Program-made: the position numbers and the translations under genes
Notes under the pieces: generated by a model
Seen by the model: only the letters and a program-made list of their open reading frames with translations
The model's database searches: none
What the model was told of the DNA's origin: nothing
Origin: Candidatus Margulisiibacteriota bacterium
GTDB lineage: Bacteria > Margulisbacteria > WOR-1 > JAHJIW01
Reading direction: 5' to 3'
DNA length: 57,196 nt
NCBI GenBank assembly: GCA_018823125.1
Contig: JAHJIW010000004.1
Location: 1 to 57,196, forward strand
Part shown: positions 14,242 through 22,560 of the stretch, piece after piece
Numbering within the stretch: position 1 is the first letter of the stretch
Layout: the number at the start of each line of letters is the position of its first letter

Positions 14242-15825
14242 ATGGCAGAAGAAACCCTGGCGCCGGTACCAGGTGGCAATCGAAGAATACTATACATTGC
14301 AGTTGGTGTAGTAGTTGTTTTAGCTATCTTGTTTTTGTTTTTTATCCGTTCCTGTGGCGGAGGCGGCGGCCCGGCCAATGATTATACGGTTATTTACTCG
14401 CATTTGGCCCTCAAGGATGCGGCGGATGTTATTGCCCGGCTCAAAGAGTTAAAAATCCCCTATGAAATGCGTGAAAAGGGGACTTCGATTGCCGTCCCCA
14501 AAGACAAAGCCGATGATGCGCGGCTGGGATTAGCCGAAAAGAGTTTGCCGACGGGCGGGGCGGTAGGTTGGGAAATATTTGATGAAGCCAGGCTTGGCGC
14601 TACTGATTTTGACCGTCGTATTCAACTGGTCCGGGCTATCTCGGGTGAGTTAGCGCGCACCATTCGACGCATTACGGCCATCGAAGATTGCCGCGTCCAA
14701 ATTGTTTTGCCCGAAACCCGCCTTTTTGAAATCGAAAAAGCTCCGGTGACGGCGTCGGTTTTGCTGACTCTGCTCCCGGGAGAAAAACTTTCTCCGGCCC
14801 AGGTTAACGGTATTATTCATTTGGTAGCCAGCTCAGTCGAAAACTTAAAACCCCAAAGAGTAACCATCGTTGACGATCACGGTAATATTTTATCCGCAAA
14901 ACCGGAACCCAAACCTTTAATTAGTCCGATTTATCAGGAAGAAGCTAAACAGGAACTGCTCGAAGAAGCCAAAGCAGTTGAAGGTAAGGTTGAAGAGCTT
15001 AAAAAGAAGGAAGCCGAATTAAATAAAAAAGAGGCCGAGCTGGTCAAAATGGCTGAGGAAGCTACGGCCGAAGCGGCTCCCAGAGTTTTGTCCGAGGAAG
15101 AAAGAACCTTGCTCCGCATTCAAGCCAAACAGGAATACGAAGAACAACTGACCAAAAAAGCCCAATCCATTTTAAATCAATTTTATCCTCCTAATTCGGT
15201 GATCGTAAAAGTAAGTCTCGAGCTTTTACCGCCCAAACCGGCAAAGGATGAAAAAATTAAAGTGCGCTCTCAATTAAAAGAGGGTATTCAAATTAAACGC
15301 ATTCATACCGTTATCTTAGTTGATAACCGTTTGGATTTGACGGCGTCATTAAAGAAAACTACTTATGCCACCATTGCGGCGGCGATTGGTTATGACCGCA
15401 AGCGTGGAGACCGTATCGCAATTAAAAAAGTTCCGTTCCAATATGCGCTGCAGCAAGAAAATGGAACCACCCCCGTTAAAGAAACTGAGCCAAAGCGGGC
15501 TTCCTGGATGACTTATGTTTTAGTGATGTATGAATTTGTGGTAGCTAAGCTGGGCTTTAAAAATTTCATCATTGGCATCGGCATAATTTTTATCCTGCTG
15601 ATTATTATTTTAGTTTTCCGGGCCATCTTTGGCGGAAAGCGCGAACGTGAATTCGAATTTGGTCCTCCGGAATTTTTAGAGGAAGAAGAAGAAGTCCCCA
15701 CCGGTGCCTCCGCTAAAAGTGCGATGGATACCATCGAAGGGATCAAAGGGATGGCTAACGAAAATCCCGAAAGACTAGCCGCCTTACTTAAAAACTGGCT
15801 TTCGGAAGAGGGGAAATCTAAATAA
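14242..15825 (+). CDS. fliF: Flagellar MS-ring protein FliF, with coiled-coil insertion
   Basis: A 527-residue membrane protein. TM1 lies at about 16-36 and TM2 at about 440-463. The periplasmic part has ring-building motifs: YTVIYSHLALKDAADVIARLKEL, GATDFDRRIQLVRAISGELARTI (residues 119-141) and VTIVDDHGNILS (207-218). The cytoplasmic tail (464-527) is acidic and ends in a helix, ENPERLAALLKNWL, the usual FliG-binding segment. Between the NILS motif and the next conserved block (QEYEEQL, about 297) is a Glu/Lys/Ala-rich insertion of roughly 60 residues (228-290) predicted as coiled coil, which I do not know from typical FliF. Otherwise a complete protein, 14 bases after fliE. Confidence 0.93.
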   Translation: MAEETLAPVPGGNRRILYIAVGVVVVLAILFLFFIRSCGGGGGPANDYTVIYSHLALKDAADVIARLKELKIPYEMREKGTSIAVPKDKADDARLGLAEKSLPTGGAVGWEIFDEARLGATDFDRRIQLVRAISGELARTIRRITAIEDCRVQIVLPETRLFEIEKAPVTASVLLTLLPGEKLSPAQVNGIIHLVASSVENLKPQRVTIVDDHGNILSAKPEPKPLISPIYQEEAKQELLEEAKAVEGKVEELKKKEAELNKKEAELVKMAEEATAEAAPRVLSEEERTLLRIQAKQEYEEQLTKKAQSILNQFYPPNSVIVKVSLELLPPKPAKDEKIKVRSQLKEGIQIKRIHTVILVDNRLDLTASLKKTTYATIAAAIGYDRKRGDRIAIKKVPFQYALQQENGTTPVKETEPKRASWMTYVLVMYEFVVAKLGFKNFIIGIGIIFILLIIILVFRAIFGGKREREFEFGPPEFLEEEEEVPTGASAKSAMDTIEGIKGMANENPERLAALLKNWLSEEGKSK

Positions 15826-15827
15826 TT

Positions 15828-16388
15828 ATGTCACCATTAACCGGACGCGAAAAAGCAACTATATTTCTATCACTGTTGGGAGCCGATACTTCAGCGCGGC
15901 TTTTACGCTATCTTCCTGAAGAACTGGCGGATTTAGTTGCTTCCGGCGTTAATCACTTACCCAAGCCTTCTCCCAAAGCGGTGGCATCGATATTAGAAGA
16001 GCTGCGCAGCTTTATGTCACTGCCGCCCAGTACCGCATACCGTCCCGCAAAAAAAGTAGTTACTTACGCGCCGCAGCCGGAGCCGGAGCCAGCACCTGCG
16101 CCTGTGCCCGCGCCTCCGCCCGAACCTGAGCCCGAACCACCCAAAACTCCTGCAGAAAAATTTCAGCGTGCCTCCGCCCGTAAATTAGCCGGGATCCTTT
16201 TATACGAGCGCCCGCAAATCATCGCCTTTGTTTTAAAAATGGTTTCACCCGAAAAACAGATTGAAGTATTAAGTAACCTTCCCGGCCAGCGTCCGCTGGT
16301 GGAAGCCCTGCTGCGCGAATCTAAAGAAAATATTTTTACGGATGAGATCAAGGATAAAGTAATAAGTTCATTTGCGAGTAAGCTTTAG
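15828..16388 (+). CDS. fliG: Short FliG-like protein lacking the torque domain
   Basis: A 186-residue protein directly after fliF, where fliG is expected. Residues 4-63 match the FliG N-terminal domain (LTGREKATIFLSLLGADTSARLLRYLPEE). Residues about 81-107 are a Pro/Glu/Ala linker (runs of PEPEP and PAPP). Residues about 114-150 resemble the start of the middle domain: LAGILLYERPQIIAFVLKMVSPEKQIEVLSNLP, matching the family's E(H/R)PQxxAxxL. FliG is normally about 330-345 residues and ends in the C-terminal domain with the charged torque helix that meets MotA; that whole domain is missing, and the next 109 bases contain only a palindromic repeat. It may be a FliF-binding assembly protein with a full FliG elsewhere. 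Confidence 0.75.
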   Translation: MSPLTGREKATIFLSLLGADTSARLLRYLPEELADLVASGVNHLPKPSPKAVASILEELRSFMSLPPSTAYRPAKKVVTYAPQPEPEPAPAPVPAPPPEPEPEPPKTPAEKFQRASARKLAGILLYERPQIIAFVLKMVSPEKQIEVLSNLPGQRPLVEALLRESKENIFTDEIKDKVISSFASKL

Positions 16389-16390
16389 AG

Positions 16391-16480
16391 GTGTTAAGGT
16401 TTAAAGGTGCAAAGGTTTATAGGGGTAAGGGCGGGGCCCTATAAACCTATAAACCTTTAAACCTGTGAACCTTTATCAAA
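16391..16480. repeat. Octamer-built imperfect palindrome, third type
   Basis: The left arm is a tandem of 8-base units (GTGTTAAG, GTTTAAAG, GTGCAAAG, GTTTATAG). The centre holds GGGGCCC, and the right arm (about 16436-16474) is the complementary tandem CCTATAAA, CCTATAAA, CCTTTAAA, CCTGTGAA, CCTTTA. The construction is the same as the elements at 5225 and 22468, but the unit sequence differs. It fills the fliG-fliH gap. Confidence 0.8.
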
Positions 16481-16497
16481 AAGGACTGCGCTAAAAC

Positions 16498-17283
16498 ATG
16501 GGAATCATCAAGAAAAATAATATAACCGAAACCGGAACGGTTGATCTGGCCGCTCTGCCGATGGAGGTATCCAAAGAAGACCAAATTACGGCGCGCGGAG
16601 ATAGTCCGCTTGATTCTCAGGGAGAGGCGGCCGCCCCGTTAGAAATCAGAACCGATCGCGCCCAAAAAATCCTCGAAAATATTTCAGACGTGGACGAAGT
16701 AAAACAAGAAGCAGCCAAAATCGTTTTAGAAGCCGAAACTGATGCTCAGCAAATTATGGATGAAGCCCGGAGTCGGGCGCGCGACCTGCAAAAGAAAGCT
16801 GAAAGTGATGGCAAGAAGTTAGGTCTCAGCGAAGGCAAAAAAGAAGTTGCCGGCCGGCTGGCAGAAGCTTTAGAAACCTTAAATCAAGCGGTCAAAGAGC
16901 GTAAAAATATCATCAAGGATGCTGAATCCGAGATTTTACGTCTGAGTATTAAAGTTGCCGAGCAAATTGTCCGCTCCGAAGTTTCATTGCACCGCGACGT
17001 TTGCTTAAATATCATATCCGAAGCCATCAGCCGGGTTTCGGACCGCGAACAAATAATTTTAAAAGTTAATCGTGAAGATATTGATCAGGTAAAAAAATAT
17101 AAGGATCGCATCACTGGTTTAGTGGACGGAGTGAAAAATTTCACGGTGGTTGAAGATAGTAATGTGGAGCCGGGAGGCTGCATTATCGAAACAAATCTGG
17201 GTTACGTGGATGCCCGCATATCAACCAAACTCGCCATTATGGAGGATGCACTTTTTAGGGTAGCCGAAAGTGGAAAAAAATAA
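16498..17283 (+). CDS. fliH: Flagellar export ATPase regulator FliH
   Basis: A 261-residue protein. The N-terminal ~75 residues are polar and variable; about 75-145 is a long charged helix ([40 protein letters not shown] is split by no Pro), like the FliH/V-ATPase E-subunit stalk. The C-terminal domain has [27 protein letters not shown], then [22 protein letters not shown] and [25 protein letters not shown], the characteristic FliH/YscL end. FliH forms the peripheral stalk of the FliI ATPase and inhibits it in the cytosol. It overlaps fliI by 14 bases, so translation is probably coupled. Confidence 0.9.
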   Translation: MGIIKKNNITETGTVDLAALPMEVSKEDQITARGDSPLDSQGEAAAPLEIRTDRAQKILENISDVDEVKQEAAKIVLEAETDAQQIMDEARSRARDLQKKAESDGKKLGLSEGKKEVAGRLAEALETLNQAVKERKNIIKDAESEILRLSIKVAEQIVRSEVSLHRDVCLNIISEAISRVSDREQIILKVNREDIDQVKKYKDRITGLVDGVKNFTVVEDSNVEPGGCIIETNLGYVDARISTKLAIMEDALFRVAESGKK

Positions 17284-18595
17284 ACTGAAAATCGATTTTG
17301 AAAAATACCACCGCGTTTGTGACCGCACTGATTTAGTAAAAGTCATTGGAAAAGTTATTCAGGTCGTCGGTTTGATTATTGAGGCTCAAGTGCAGGGTGT
17401 CTCGGTTGGTGATCTTTGCAGTATTCAGCTGGAACGCGAAGGCCGTGAAGCCCAGGCCGAGGTGGTGGGGTTTAGAGAAAAGCGTGTGTTGTTAATGCCG
17501 CTGGGCAGTACTTCCGGTATATCTCCGGGATCTCAAGTGTTTGCCAGCGGTAAACCGTTGATGGTCACCGTTGGTCCCAAAATTTTAGGCCGGGTTCTTG
17601 GCGGATTAGGCGATCCGATTGATAGTAAAGGACCGATCATGGGCGAAGAAGAACGCCCCCTCAACGCCGACCCCCCGGATCCGGTCAGCCGACCTAGGGT
17701 AACCGAAGTTTTAAAATCCGGCATTCGGTCAATTGATGGATTACTTACTTGCGGAAGAGGTCAGCGCCTGGGAATTTTTGCTGGTTCCGGAGTTGGTAAA
17801 TCAACTTTAATGGGTATGCTGGCCCGTAATGCCGATGCGGACGTAAACGTTATTTCTCTGGTAGGAGAGCGGGGCCGCGAAGTTCGCGATTTTATTGAAG
17901 AATCACTGGGAGAAGAAGGTTTAAAAAAGTCAGTAGTAATAGTGGCTACTTCTGATCAGCCGCCGCTGATTCGATTGAAAGCCGCGTTTGTAGCGACCGC
18001 CATTGCCGAATATTTTAGGGATCGGGGTAATCGGGTTATATTAATGATGGACTCAGTTACCCGTTTTGCCATGGCACAACGTGAAGTTGGCTTGGCCGCG
18101 GGAGAGCCGCCCACCACCCGGGGCTATACTCCTTCGGTTTTTGCGCTGCTGCCTAGATTGATGGAGCGCTCCGGTACTTCTGAGGTTGGATCGATTACTG
18201 CTTTTTATACCATCTTAGTAGAAGGCGATGATTTTAACGAACCGATTGCTGATCAATCGCGGTCGATTTTAGACGGACATATTATTTTGACCCGCGAGTT
18301 GGCGGCCCGTAATCACTATCCGGCGATTGATATTCCACATAGTGTTTCCCGGTTGATGACCAATTTGGTTTCGGACGAACATAAAAAGGCGGCGGGCAAA
18401 CTAAGAGAAGTTTTAGCCCGCTATTCAGAAGCCGAAGACTTAATCAATATTGGGGCGTACGTGAAGGGGAGTAACCCTAAAATTGACTACGCTTTAACCA
18501 AAATTGATCCGGTCAATGAATTTTTAAAGCAGGGTACTTTTGAAAAGGTTGATTATCAGCAAACCGTGCGTCGTTTACTCGGAATCTTTGCTTGA
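17270..18595 (+). CDS. fliI: Flagellum-specific export ATPase FliI
   Basis: A 441-residue F1-beta-like ATPase starting with GTG inside the fliH end. N-terminal beta-barrel domain about 1-95; nucleotide-binding domain includes Walker A GSGVGKST, the FliI-typical [21 protein letters not shown], Walker [19 protein letters not shown] and [18 protein letters not shown]. The C-terminal helical domain has [19 protein letters not shown] and the final [19 protein letters not shown]. It energises unloading and export of rod, hook and filament subunits. Length and motifs are complete. Confidence 0.97.
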   Translation: MEKNKLKIDFEKYHRVCDRTDLVKVIGKVIQVVGLIIEAQVQGVSVGDLCSIQLEREGREAQAEVVGFREKRVLLMPLGSTSGISPGSQVFASGKPLMVTVGPKILGRVLGGLGDPIDSKGPIMGEEERPLNADPPDPVSRPRVTEVLKSGIRSIDGLLTCGRGQRLGIFAGSGVGKSTLMGMLARNADADVNVISLVGERGREVRDFIEESLGEEGLKKSVVIVATSDQPPLIRLKAAFVATAIAEYFRDRGNRVILMMDSVTRFAMAQREVGLAAGEPPTTRGYTPSVFALLPRLMERSGTSEVGSITAFYTILVEGDDFNEPIADQSRSILDGHIILTRELAARNHYPAIDIPHSVSRLMTNLVSDEHKKAAGKLREVLARYSEAEDLINIGAYVKGSNPKIDYALTKIDPVNEFLKQGTFEKVDYQQTVRRLLGIFA

Positions 18596-18610
18596 TAAGA
18601 AAGGTTGATC

Positions 18611-19090
18611 ATGGCACGTAAAGCTAAGCCCGGAAAAAAATTTACATACGGTCTGGAAACTGTGCTTAAGGTTAGGGCCATTAAAGAAAAAAAAGAACAG
18701 GAAAAGTTTGCCGACCGCGAAAGAAAATATTTAACCGAAAAAGAGCAGGAAGACCTGCTCAAAATTAAGCAAAGCCAGCGCCGCGGCGAACTCAAAGAAA
18801 TGATGCAGGAAGGGCCCATTAAGGATTTTGCTCAGGTGATGCAGCGCAAGGCGCACTTGGGGGTTTTAAAAGAGGATATCGAAAAGCAGGTGGAAAAAGT
18901 AATTGCCGCCAGCCGCGAGCTGGATAAACAAAGAAATCTGTTGATTGAGGCCATGAAGAAAAAGAAAATCATGATAAAAGACAAAGAACATAAGCTTGAT
19001 GATTATAAAGATGTAATGCAAAAACTAGAGATGAAGTTTCTGGATGAAATTGCTACCGAGAGATTTACCCACCGCAAACATCAGGAATAG
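18611..19090 (+). CDS. fliJ: Flagellar export chaperone FliJ
   Basis: From the ATG at 18611 the product has 159 residues, almost entirely charged heptad-like helix, as in FliJ (F1-gamma-like coiled coil). KFTYGLETVLKVRAIKEKKEQEKFADRERKYL matches the FliJ N-terminus (F.L..lL.vR...E...q..la). An earlier TTG at 18605 is unlikely given the spacing to AAGG. FliJ inserts into the FliI hexamer and escorts chaperones. It is the last gene of the flagellar operon; its stop is two bases from the stop of rpmB on the opposite strand. Confidence 0.88.
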   Translation: MARKAKPGKKFTYGLETVLKVRAIKEKKEQEKFADRERKYLTEKEQEDLLKIKQSQRRGELKEMMQEGPIKDFAQVMQRKAHLGVLKEDIEKQVEKVIAASRELDKQRNLLIEAMKKKKIMIKDKEHKLDDYKDVMQKLEMKFLDEIATERFTHRKHQE

Positions 19091-19092
19091 AC

Positions 19093-19284
19093 TTAAATCG
19101 CCTTCTTAACTTTACCCTTTTTTAAGCACTTGGTGCAGACCATGATTCTCTTAATTTTTCCGGCAATTTTAGTTCGGATGGCTTGCAGATTGGCGTGCCA
19201 GCGACGTTTTGATTTACGGTTTGAGTGACTAACCTTATTGCCGACACCCGAAACTTTTCCGCATACATAACATTTTCTTGACAC
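19093..19284 (-). CDS. rpmB: Ribosomal protein bL28
   Basis: A 63-residue ribosomal protein of the large subunit. The sequence SRKCYVCGKVSGVGNKVSHSNRKSKRRWHANLQ is the L28 signature, followed by VCTKCLKKGKV at the C-terminus. Cys pairs C5/C8 and C50/C53 make this a zinc-binding form. The start is GTG at 19282-19284, with GGAGG six bases upstream on the minus strand. It is the only confident minus-strand gene in the window. It converges on fliJ. Confidence 0.97.
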   Translation of the reverse strand: MSRKCYVCGKVSGVGNKVSHSNRKSKRRWHANLQAIRTKIAGKIKRIMVCTKCLKKGKVKKAI

Positions 19285-19317
19285 TTTAGTCCTCCAATTT
19301 TTGAAATAACGATGAAA

Positions 19318-19346
19318 AGTATATCAAATGTAGTCCTCGGCTGCAA
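19318..19346 (-). promoter_or_regulatory. rpmB promoter
   Basis: Read on the minus strand: TTGCAG (19346-19341) and TATACT (19323-19318) with a 17-base spacer, giving a start near 19311 and a leader of about 27 bases that contains the GGAGG site. Confidence 0.55.
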
Positions 19347-19360
19347 GCGGCCGCTCATGT

Positions 19361-19366
19361 TATAAT
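19361..19366 (+). promoter_or_regulatory. -10 element of recG, possibly near-leaderless
   Basis: A consensus TATAAT lies only nine bases before the recG ATG at 19376. No -35 match is seen at the expected distance and no Shine-Dalgarno stands before recG. Transcription from this element would begin within a few bases of the start codon. It is back-to-back with the rpmB promoter. Confidence 0.35.
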
Positions 19367-19375
19367 TACCTTATT

Positions 19376-21451
19376 ATGCCTGAATTCACTGCTGGGTTGA
19401 AAACCCCGGTGCGCTATATCAAAGGTGCGGGGCCCAAGATCTCAAAGCTTTTCGAACGCATGGGCGTGAGTACCGTGGAGGACCTGCTTTACTTTTTACC
19501 CCGCTCTTATGAAGACCGCAGTTTAATTGCGCCTATCTCAACGCTTAGGCCTGATCAGGAGGTTTTGATTAAGGGCAGGGTAGTTAAGGCCAAAGCGGAA
19601 AGAACGCGGCGCGGGTTTAGTTTGTTTAAAGCCGTTATCCAGGACGAGAGCGGAAGTGTTGTAGCCGTCTGGTTTAATCAGGCTTTTTTGGATAAAGTGA
19701 TCAAAAAAGATAAAGTTTTATATATTGCCGGAAAAGCAATTTATAATAATTATTCGGGAAGCCTTGAGCTAAACGTAAAAAATTATGATTTTTATGATGA
19801 AGCGCAAAATGAGCAAATAATTCCGATTTATCCTTTAACTGAAGGGCTCTACCAGAAAAAGCTCAGAAAAATAATCAGAACCGCTCTGGAAAAATACCTT
19901 AACGTTGTCCGGGAATTTTTCCCGCAAAAGTTAATTGATCAGCACAAACTGACTGATCTGCCGCAGGCGCTGCAAACCCTGCATCTACCGTCAGATCTGT
20001 CCCAAATCGAAAACGCCCGCCGGCGTATTATTTTTGATGATTTATTTATCTTTCAGCTGGGACTGGGCATGCGCAGTAGTTTCCTGAAAAAGCGTCAAGC
20101 CGGAAGCGTGTTTAAAGTTGAAGGTGATCTTATTTCCAGATTTATGGATGCGCTGCCCTTTGAGTTAACCGGTGCCCAAAAGAAGGTTTTTGCTGAAATT
20201 AAGCAGGATTTATTAAGCGGCCATGCCATGAACCGTCTCCTGCAGGGAGATGTTGGTTCAGGTAAAACCATCTTAGCGGTGTTAACCGCGGTCTTAGCCC
20301 ACCGTAATGGCCTGCAAACCGCAATGATGGCACCCACCGAGATTTTAGCCCGTCAACACATGGCAAAAGTGTCACAGTTTTTAGATGGACTGGGCTTTAA
20401 AGTGGTTTTGTTGGTCGGGTCGCTTTCTAATAAAGAAAAGAAGGTTGCCTATAAAATAATCGAGAATGGAGAAGCTGATTTGGTCATTGGCACCCACGCC
20501 TTAATTGAAGAAGGGGTTAAATTTAAAAACTTAGGTCTGGTAATTGTAGATGAACAACAGCGTTTTGGCGTAATGCAAAGAGCGCGTTTAGCCAAAAAGG
20601 GAAAGGCCTCCCACGTCTTAGTTATGACCGCTACTCCCATTCCGCGTAGTTTAGCTTTAACTTTATACGGTGATTTAGATAAATCAATTATCGATGAACT
20701 TCCTCCTGGAAGAACGCCGGTACAAACTCACTTTGTTACCGAGGCTAAACGCCAGAGTGCCTATGACTTTATTAAAAAAGAAATACGCGCCGGCCGACAG
20801 GTTTATGTGGTTTGTCCTTTAGTTCAGGAATCAGAAAAACTAGACTTAAAAGCCGCTAAAGAAGAAGCCATGTATTTACAGTCACAGGTATTTAAAGAAT
20901 TTAAAGTAGCGTTGATTCACGGTAAGGTAAAAGCTAACGAAAAAGATAGAATTATGCGCGATTTTTTAGATAAGAAAATAAATATTTTAGTATCCACTAC
21001 CGTCATTGAAGTAGGGATTGACGTTCCCAATGCGGCGGTAATGTTGATTGAGCACGTAGAGCGCTTTGGTCTTTCGGCGCTGCACCAGCTGCGGGGCCGT
21101 ATAGGTAGAGGAGCGGCTCAGTCATATTGTTTTTTATGCGGAAACCCCAAAACCCCCGAAGCAAAATCCAGAGTAAAAGCGATGCTCTCTACTAACGACG
21201 GATTTAAAATTGCGGAAGTGGATCTTAAACTGCGCGGTCCGGGTGAGTTTTACGGTGAAAAACAGTCCGGCTTACCCGAATTCCGATTAGCTGATATAAT
21301 CAGGGATGAACCAATCTTGTTAAAGGCTCGGGCTGCAGCTTTTAATTTACTTAAAAATGATCCATCCCTTAGTCAGACCGAAAATATTCCGCTTAAAGCT
21401 GAGGTTTTACGCCGTTACAAGAAATACTTAAATCTGGGGATTTTAAATTGA
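19376..21451 (+). CDS. recG: ATP-dependent DNA helicase RecG
   Basis: A 691-residue helicase of normal RecG length. N-terminal wedge/OB domain: TPVRYIKGAGPKISKLFERMGV, VEDLLYFLPRSYEDRS and VLIKGRVVKA. Helicase core: FELTGAQKKVFAEI, Walker A LQGDVGSGKT, MAPTEILARQH, VIGTHALIEEGV, the DEQQRFGVMQR motif II, VMTATPIPRSLALTLYGDLD (motif III), and in the second RecA-like domain VSTTVIEVGIDVPNA and LHQLRGRIGRGAAQSYC. The TRG-like end RGPGEFYGEKQSGLPEFRLAD is present. RecG remodels stalled replication forks and Holliday junctions. rsmD follows with a TTGA overlap. Confidence 0.98.
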   Translation: MPEFTAGLKTPVRYIKGAGPKISKLFERMGVSTVEDLLYFLPRSYEDRSLIAPISTLRPDQEVLIKGRVVKAKAERTRRGFSLFKAVIQDESGSVVAVWFNQAFLDKVIKKDKVLYIAGKAIYNNYSGSLELNVKNYDFYDEAQNEQIIPIYPLTEGLYQKKLRKIIRTALEKYLNVVREFFPQKLIDQHKLTDLPQALQTLHLPSDLSQIENARRRIIFDDLFIFQLGLGMRSSFLKKRQAGSVFKVEGDLISRFMDALPFELTGAQKKVFAEIKQDLLSGHAMNRLLQGDVGSGKTILAVLTAVLAHRNGLQTAMMAPTEILARQHMAKVSQFLDGLGFKVVLLVGSLSNKEKKVAYKIIENGEADLVIGTHALIEEGVKFKNLGLVIVDEQQRFGVMQRARLAKKGKASHVLVMTATPIPRSLALTLYGDLDKSIIDELPPGRTPVQTHFVTEAKRQSAYDFIKKEIRAGRQVYVVCPLVQESEKLDLKAAKEEAMYLQSQVFKEFKVALIHGKVKANEKDRIMRDFLDKKINILVSTTVIEVGIDVPNAAVMLIEHVERFGLSALHQLRGRIGRGAAQSYCFLCGNPKTPEAKSRVKAMLSTNDGFKIAEVDLKLRGPGEFYGEKQSGLPEFRLADIIRDEPILLKARAAAFNLLKNDPSLSQTENIPLKAEVLRRYKKYLNLGILN

Positions 21452-22002
21452 GAGTTATTGCCGGAGAAGCCAAAGGTCGAAAGTTAAAAGCTCCCGCACA
21501 CGGGGTTCGACCGCTTACCGATCGCGCTAAGGAAACCCTGTTTAATATATTGAACCCTAATATTGAGGATGCCAACTTTTTAGATTTGTTTGCGGGCAGC
21601 GGATCAGTAGGGATCGAAGCCTTATCCAGGGGAGCGAAGCTTTCTTTTTTTGTAGAAAAGTCCCGCGACGTAGTTAAATTTATTTATGCAAACCTGGGGT
21701 CCACCGGCCTTAGAGACCGGGCCGAAGTATTTCTGCTGGATGTTCGGCGCGCCATAAAAATTTTAGACTCAAAAGGCGCAAAATTTGATATAATTTACGT
21801 TGGTGCTCCTTACGGCAGTAAGGATTTTGTTCCATCTTTGGAGCTCCTTGGCAATTCCAGCTTGCTTCATTCAAAGGCAATCGTGGTTGCTGAACATCGC
21901 AGCCGCGATGCGATACCCGAAAATATAAATAAATTAAGTAAGTATCGAGAAAAAAAACTGGGCGACACTACGCTAAGTTTTTATAAAGTGGAGAGTACAT
22001 GA
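21448..22002 (+). CDS. rsmD: 16S rRNA guanine-966 N2-methyltransferase RsmD-like, with altered catalytic motif
   Basis: A 184-residue protein starting with TTG that overlaps the recG stop (TTGA). The start MRVIAGEAKGRKLKAP, RPLTDRAKETLFNIL and the SAM-binding FLDLFAGSGSVGIEALSRGA are classic RsmD. The catalytic motif, normally (D/N)PPY, is GAPY here (residues 119-122, in FDIIYVGAPYGSKDF). Cyanobacteria-like RsmD proteins also deviate at this place, so activity is not excluded. The recG-rsmD-coaD order is common, which supports the identity even with the changed motif. Confidence 0.88.
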   Translation: MRVIAGEAKGRKLKAPAHGVRPLTDRAKETLFNILNPNIEDANFLDLFAGSGSVGIEALSRGAKLSFFVEKSRDVVKFIYANLGSTGLRDRAEVFLLDVRRAIKILDSKGAKFDIIYVGAPYGSKDFVPSLELLGNSSLLHSKAIVVAEHRSRDAIPENINKLSKYREKKLGDTTLSFYKVEST

Positions 22003-22469
22003 AAGTAGCGATTTATCCCGGCAGTTTTGATCCGGTCACCAACGGGCACTTAGACGTTATCAAACGGGCCCAAAAATTTTTCGATAAAGTTATCGTAGCG
22101 GTTATTGCTAATCCAGAAAAGGATTCGTACTTTAGCCTGGAAGACCGCATGAGTATGCTTAAAGAATGCCTCAAAGACATGCCCAAGATAGAGGTAGATG
22201 CTTTTAACGGACTGTTAGTAGACTTTGCAAAAAAGATGGGAGTATCGGCGATTATCAGGGGACTACGGGCGGTTTCAGACTTTGATTATGAGTTTCAGAT
22301 GGCCATTACTAACCGCAAGATGAAACCCGATATCGAAACCGTATTTTTTATGACTGATTATAAATATTCTTATTTAAGTTCAAGTTTTGTAAAACAAATT
22401 GCCCACTTAGGTGGAGATGTTAAGGAATTTGTTCCACCGGTGGTGGTTAGGAAGTTAAAAGAAAAGTAA
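21999..22469 (+). CDS. coaD: Phosphopantetheine adenylyltransferase CoaD
   Basis: A 156-residue nucleotidyltransferase of the usual CoaD length, starting in an ATGA overlap with rsmD. Motifs: YPGSFDPVTNGHLDVIKRA (with the T/HxGH site as TNGH), FFDKVIVAVIANPEK, FNGLLVDFAKKMG, IIRGLRAVSDFDYEFQMAITNRKM and YSYLSSSFVKQIAHLGGDV. It transfers AMP to 4'-phosphopantetheine in CoA synthesis. Beta-alanine for the same pathway would come from PanD at 9983. Confidence 0.98.
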   Translation: MKVAIYPGSFDPVTNGHLDVIKRAQKFFDKVIVAVIANPEKDSYFSLEDRMSMLKECLKDMPKIEVDAFNGLLVDFAKKMGVSAIIRGLRAVSDFDYEFQMAITNRKMKPDIETVFFMTDYKYSYLSSSFVKQIAHLGGDVKEFVPPVVVRKLKEK

Positions 22470-22542
22470 CTAAGTGACTAAGCGATTAAGCAACTAAGTG
22501 AAACCACTTAGTCGCTTAGTTGCTGTTTACTTAGTCGCTAAT
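22468..22542. repeat. Octamer-built imperfect palindrome, copy 2
   Basis: It begins inside the coaD stop codon. The left arm (22468-22500) is AACTAAGT, GACTAAGC, GATTAAGC, AACTAAGT; after an AAAC loop, the right arm (22505-22542) has CACTTAGT, CGCTTAGT and further partial units, ending in GCTAATTA just before AAAAAAGGAGG. Bases 22474-22500 match copy 1 (5233-5259) at 25 of 27 positions. Confidence 0.85.
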
Positions 22543-22560
22543 TAAAAAAGGAGGAATAAA

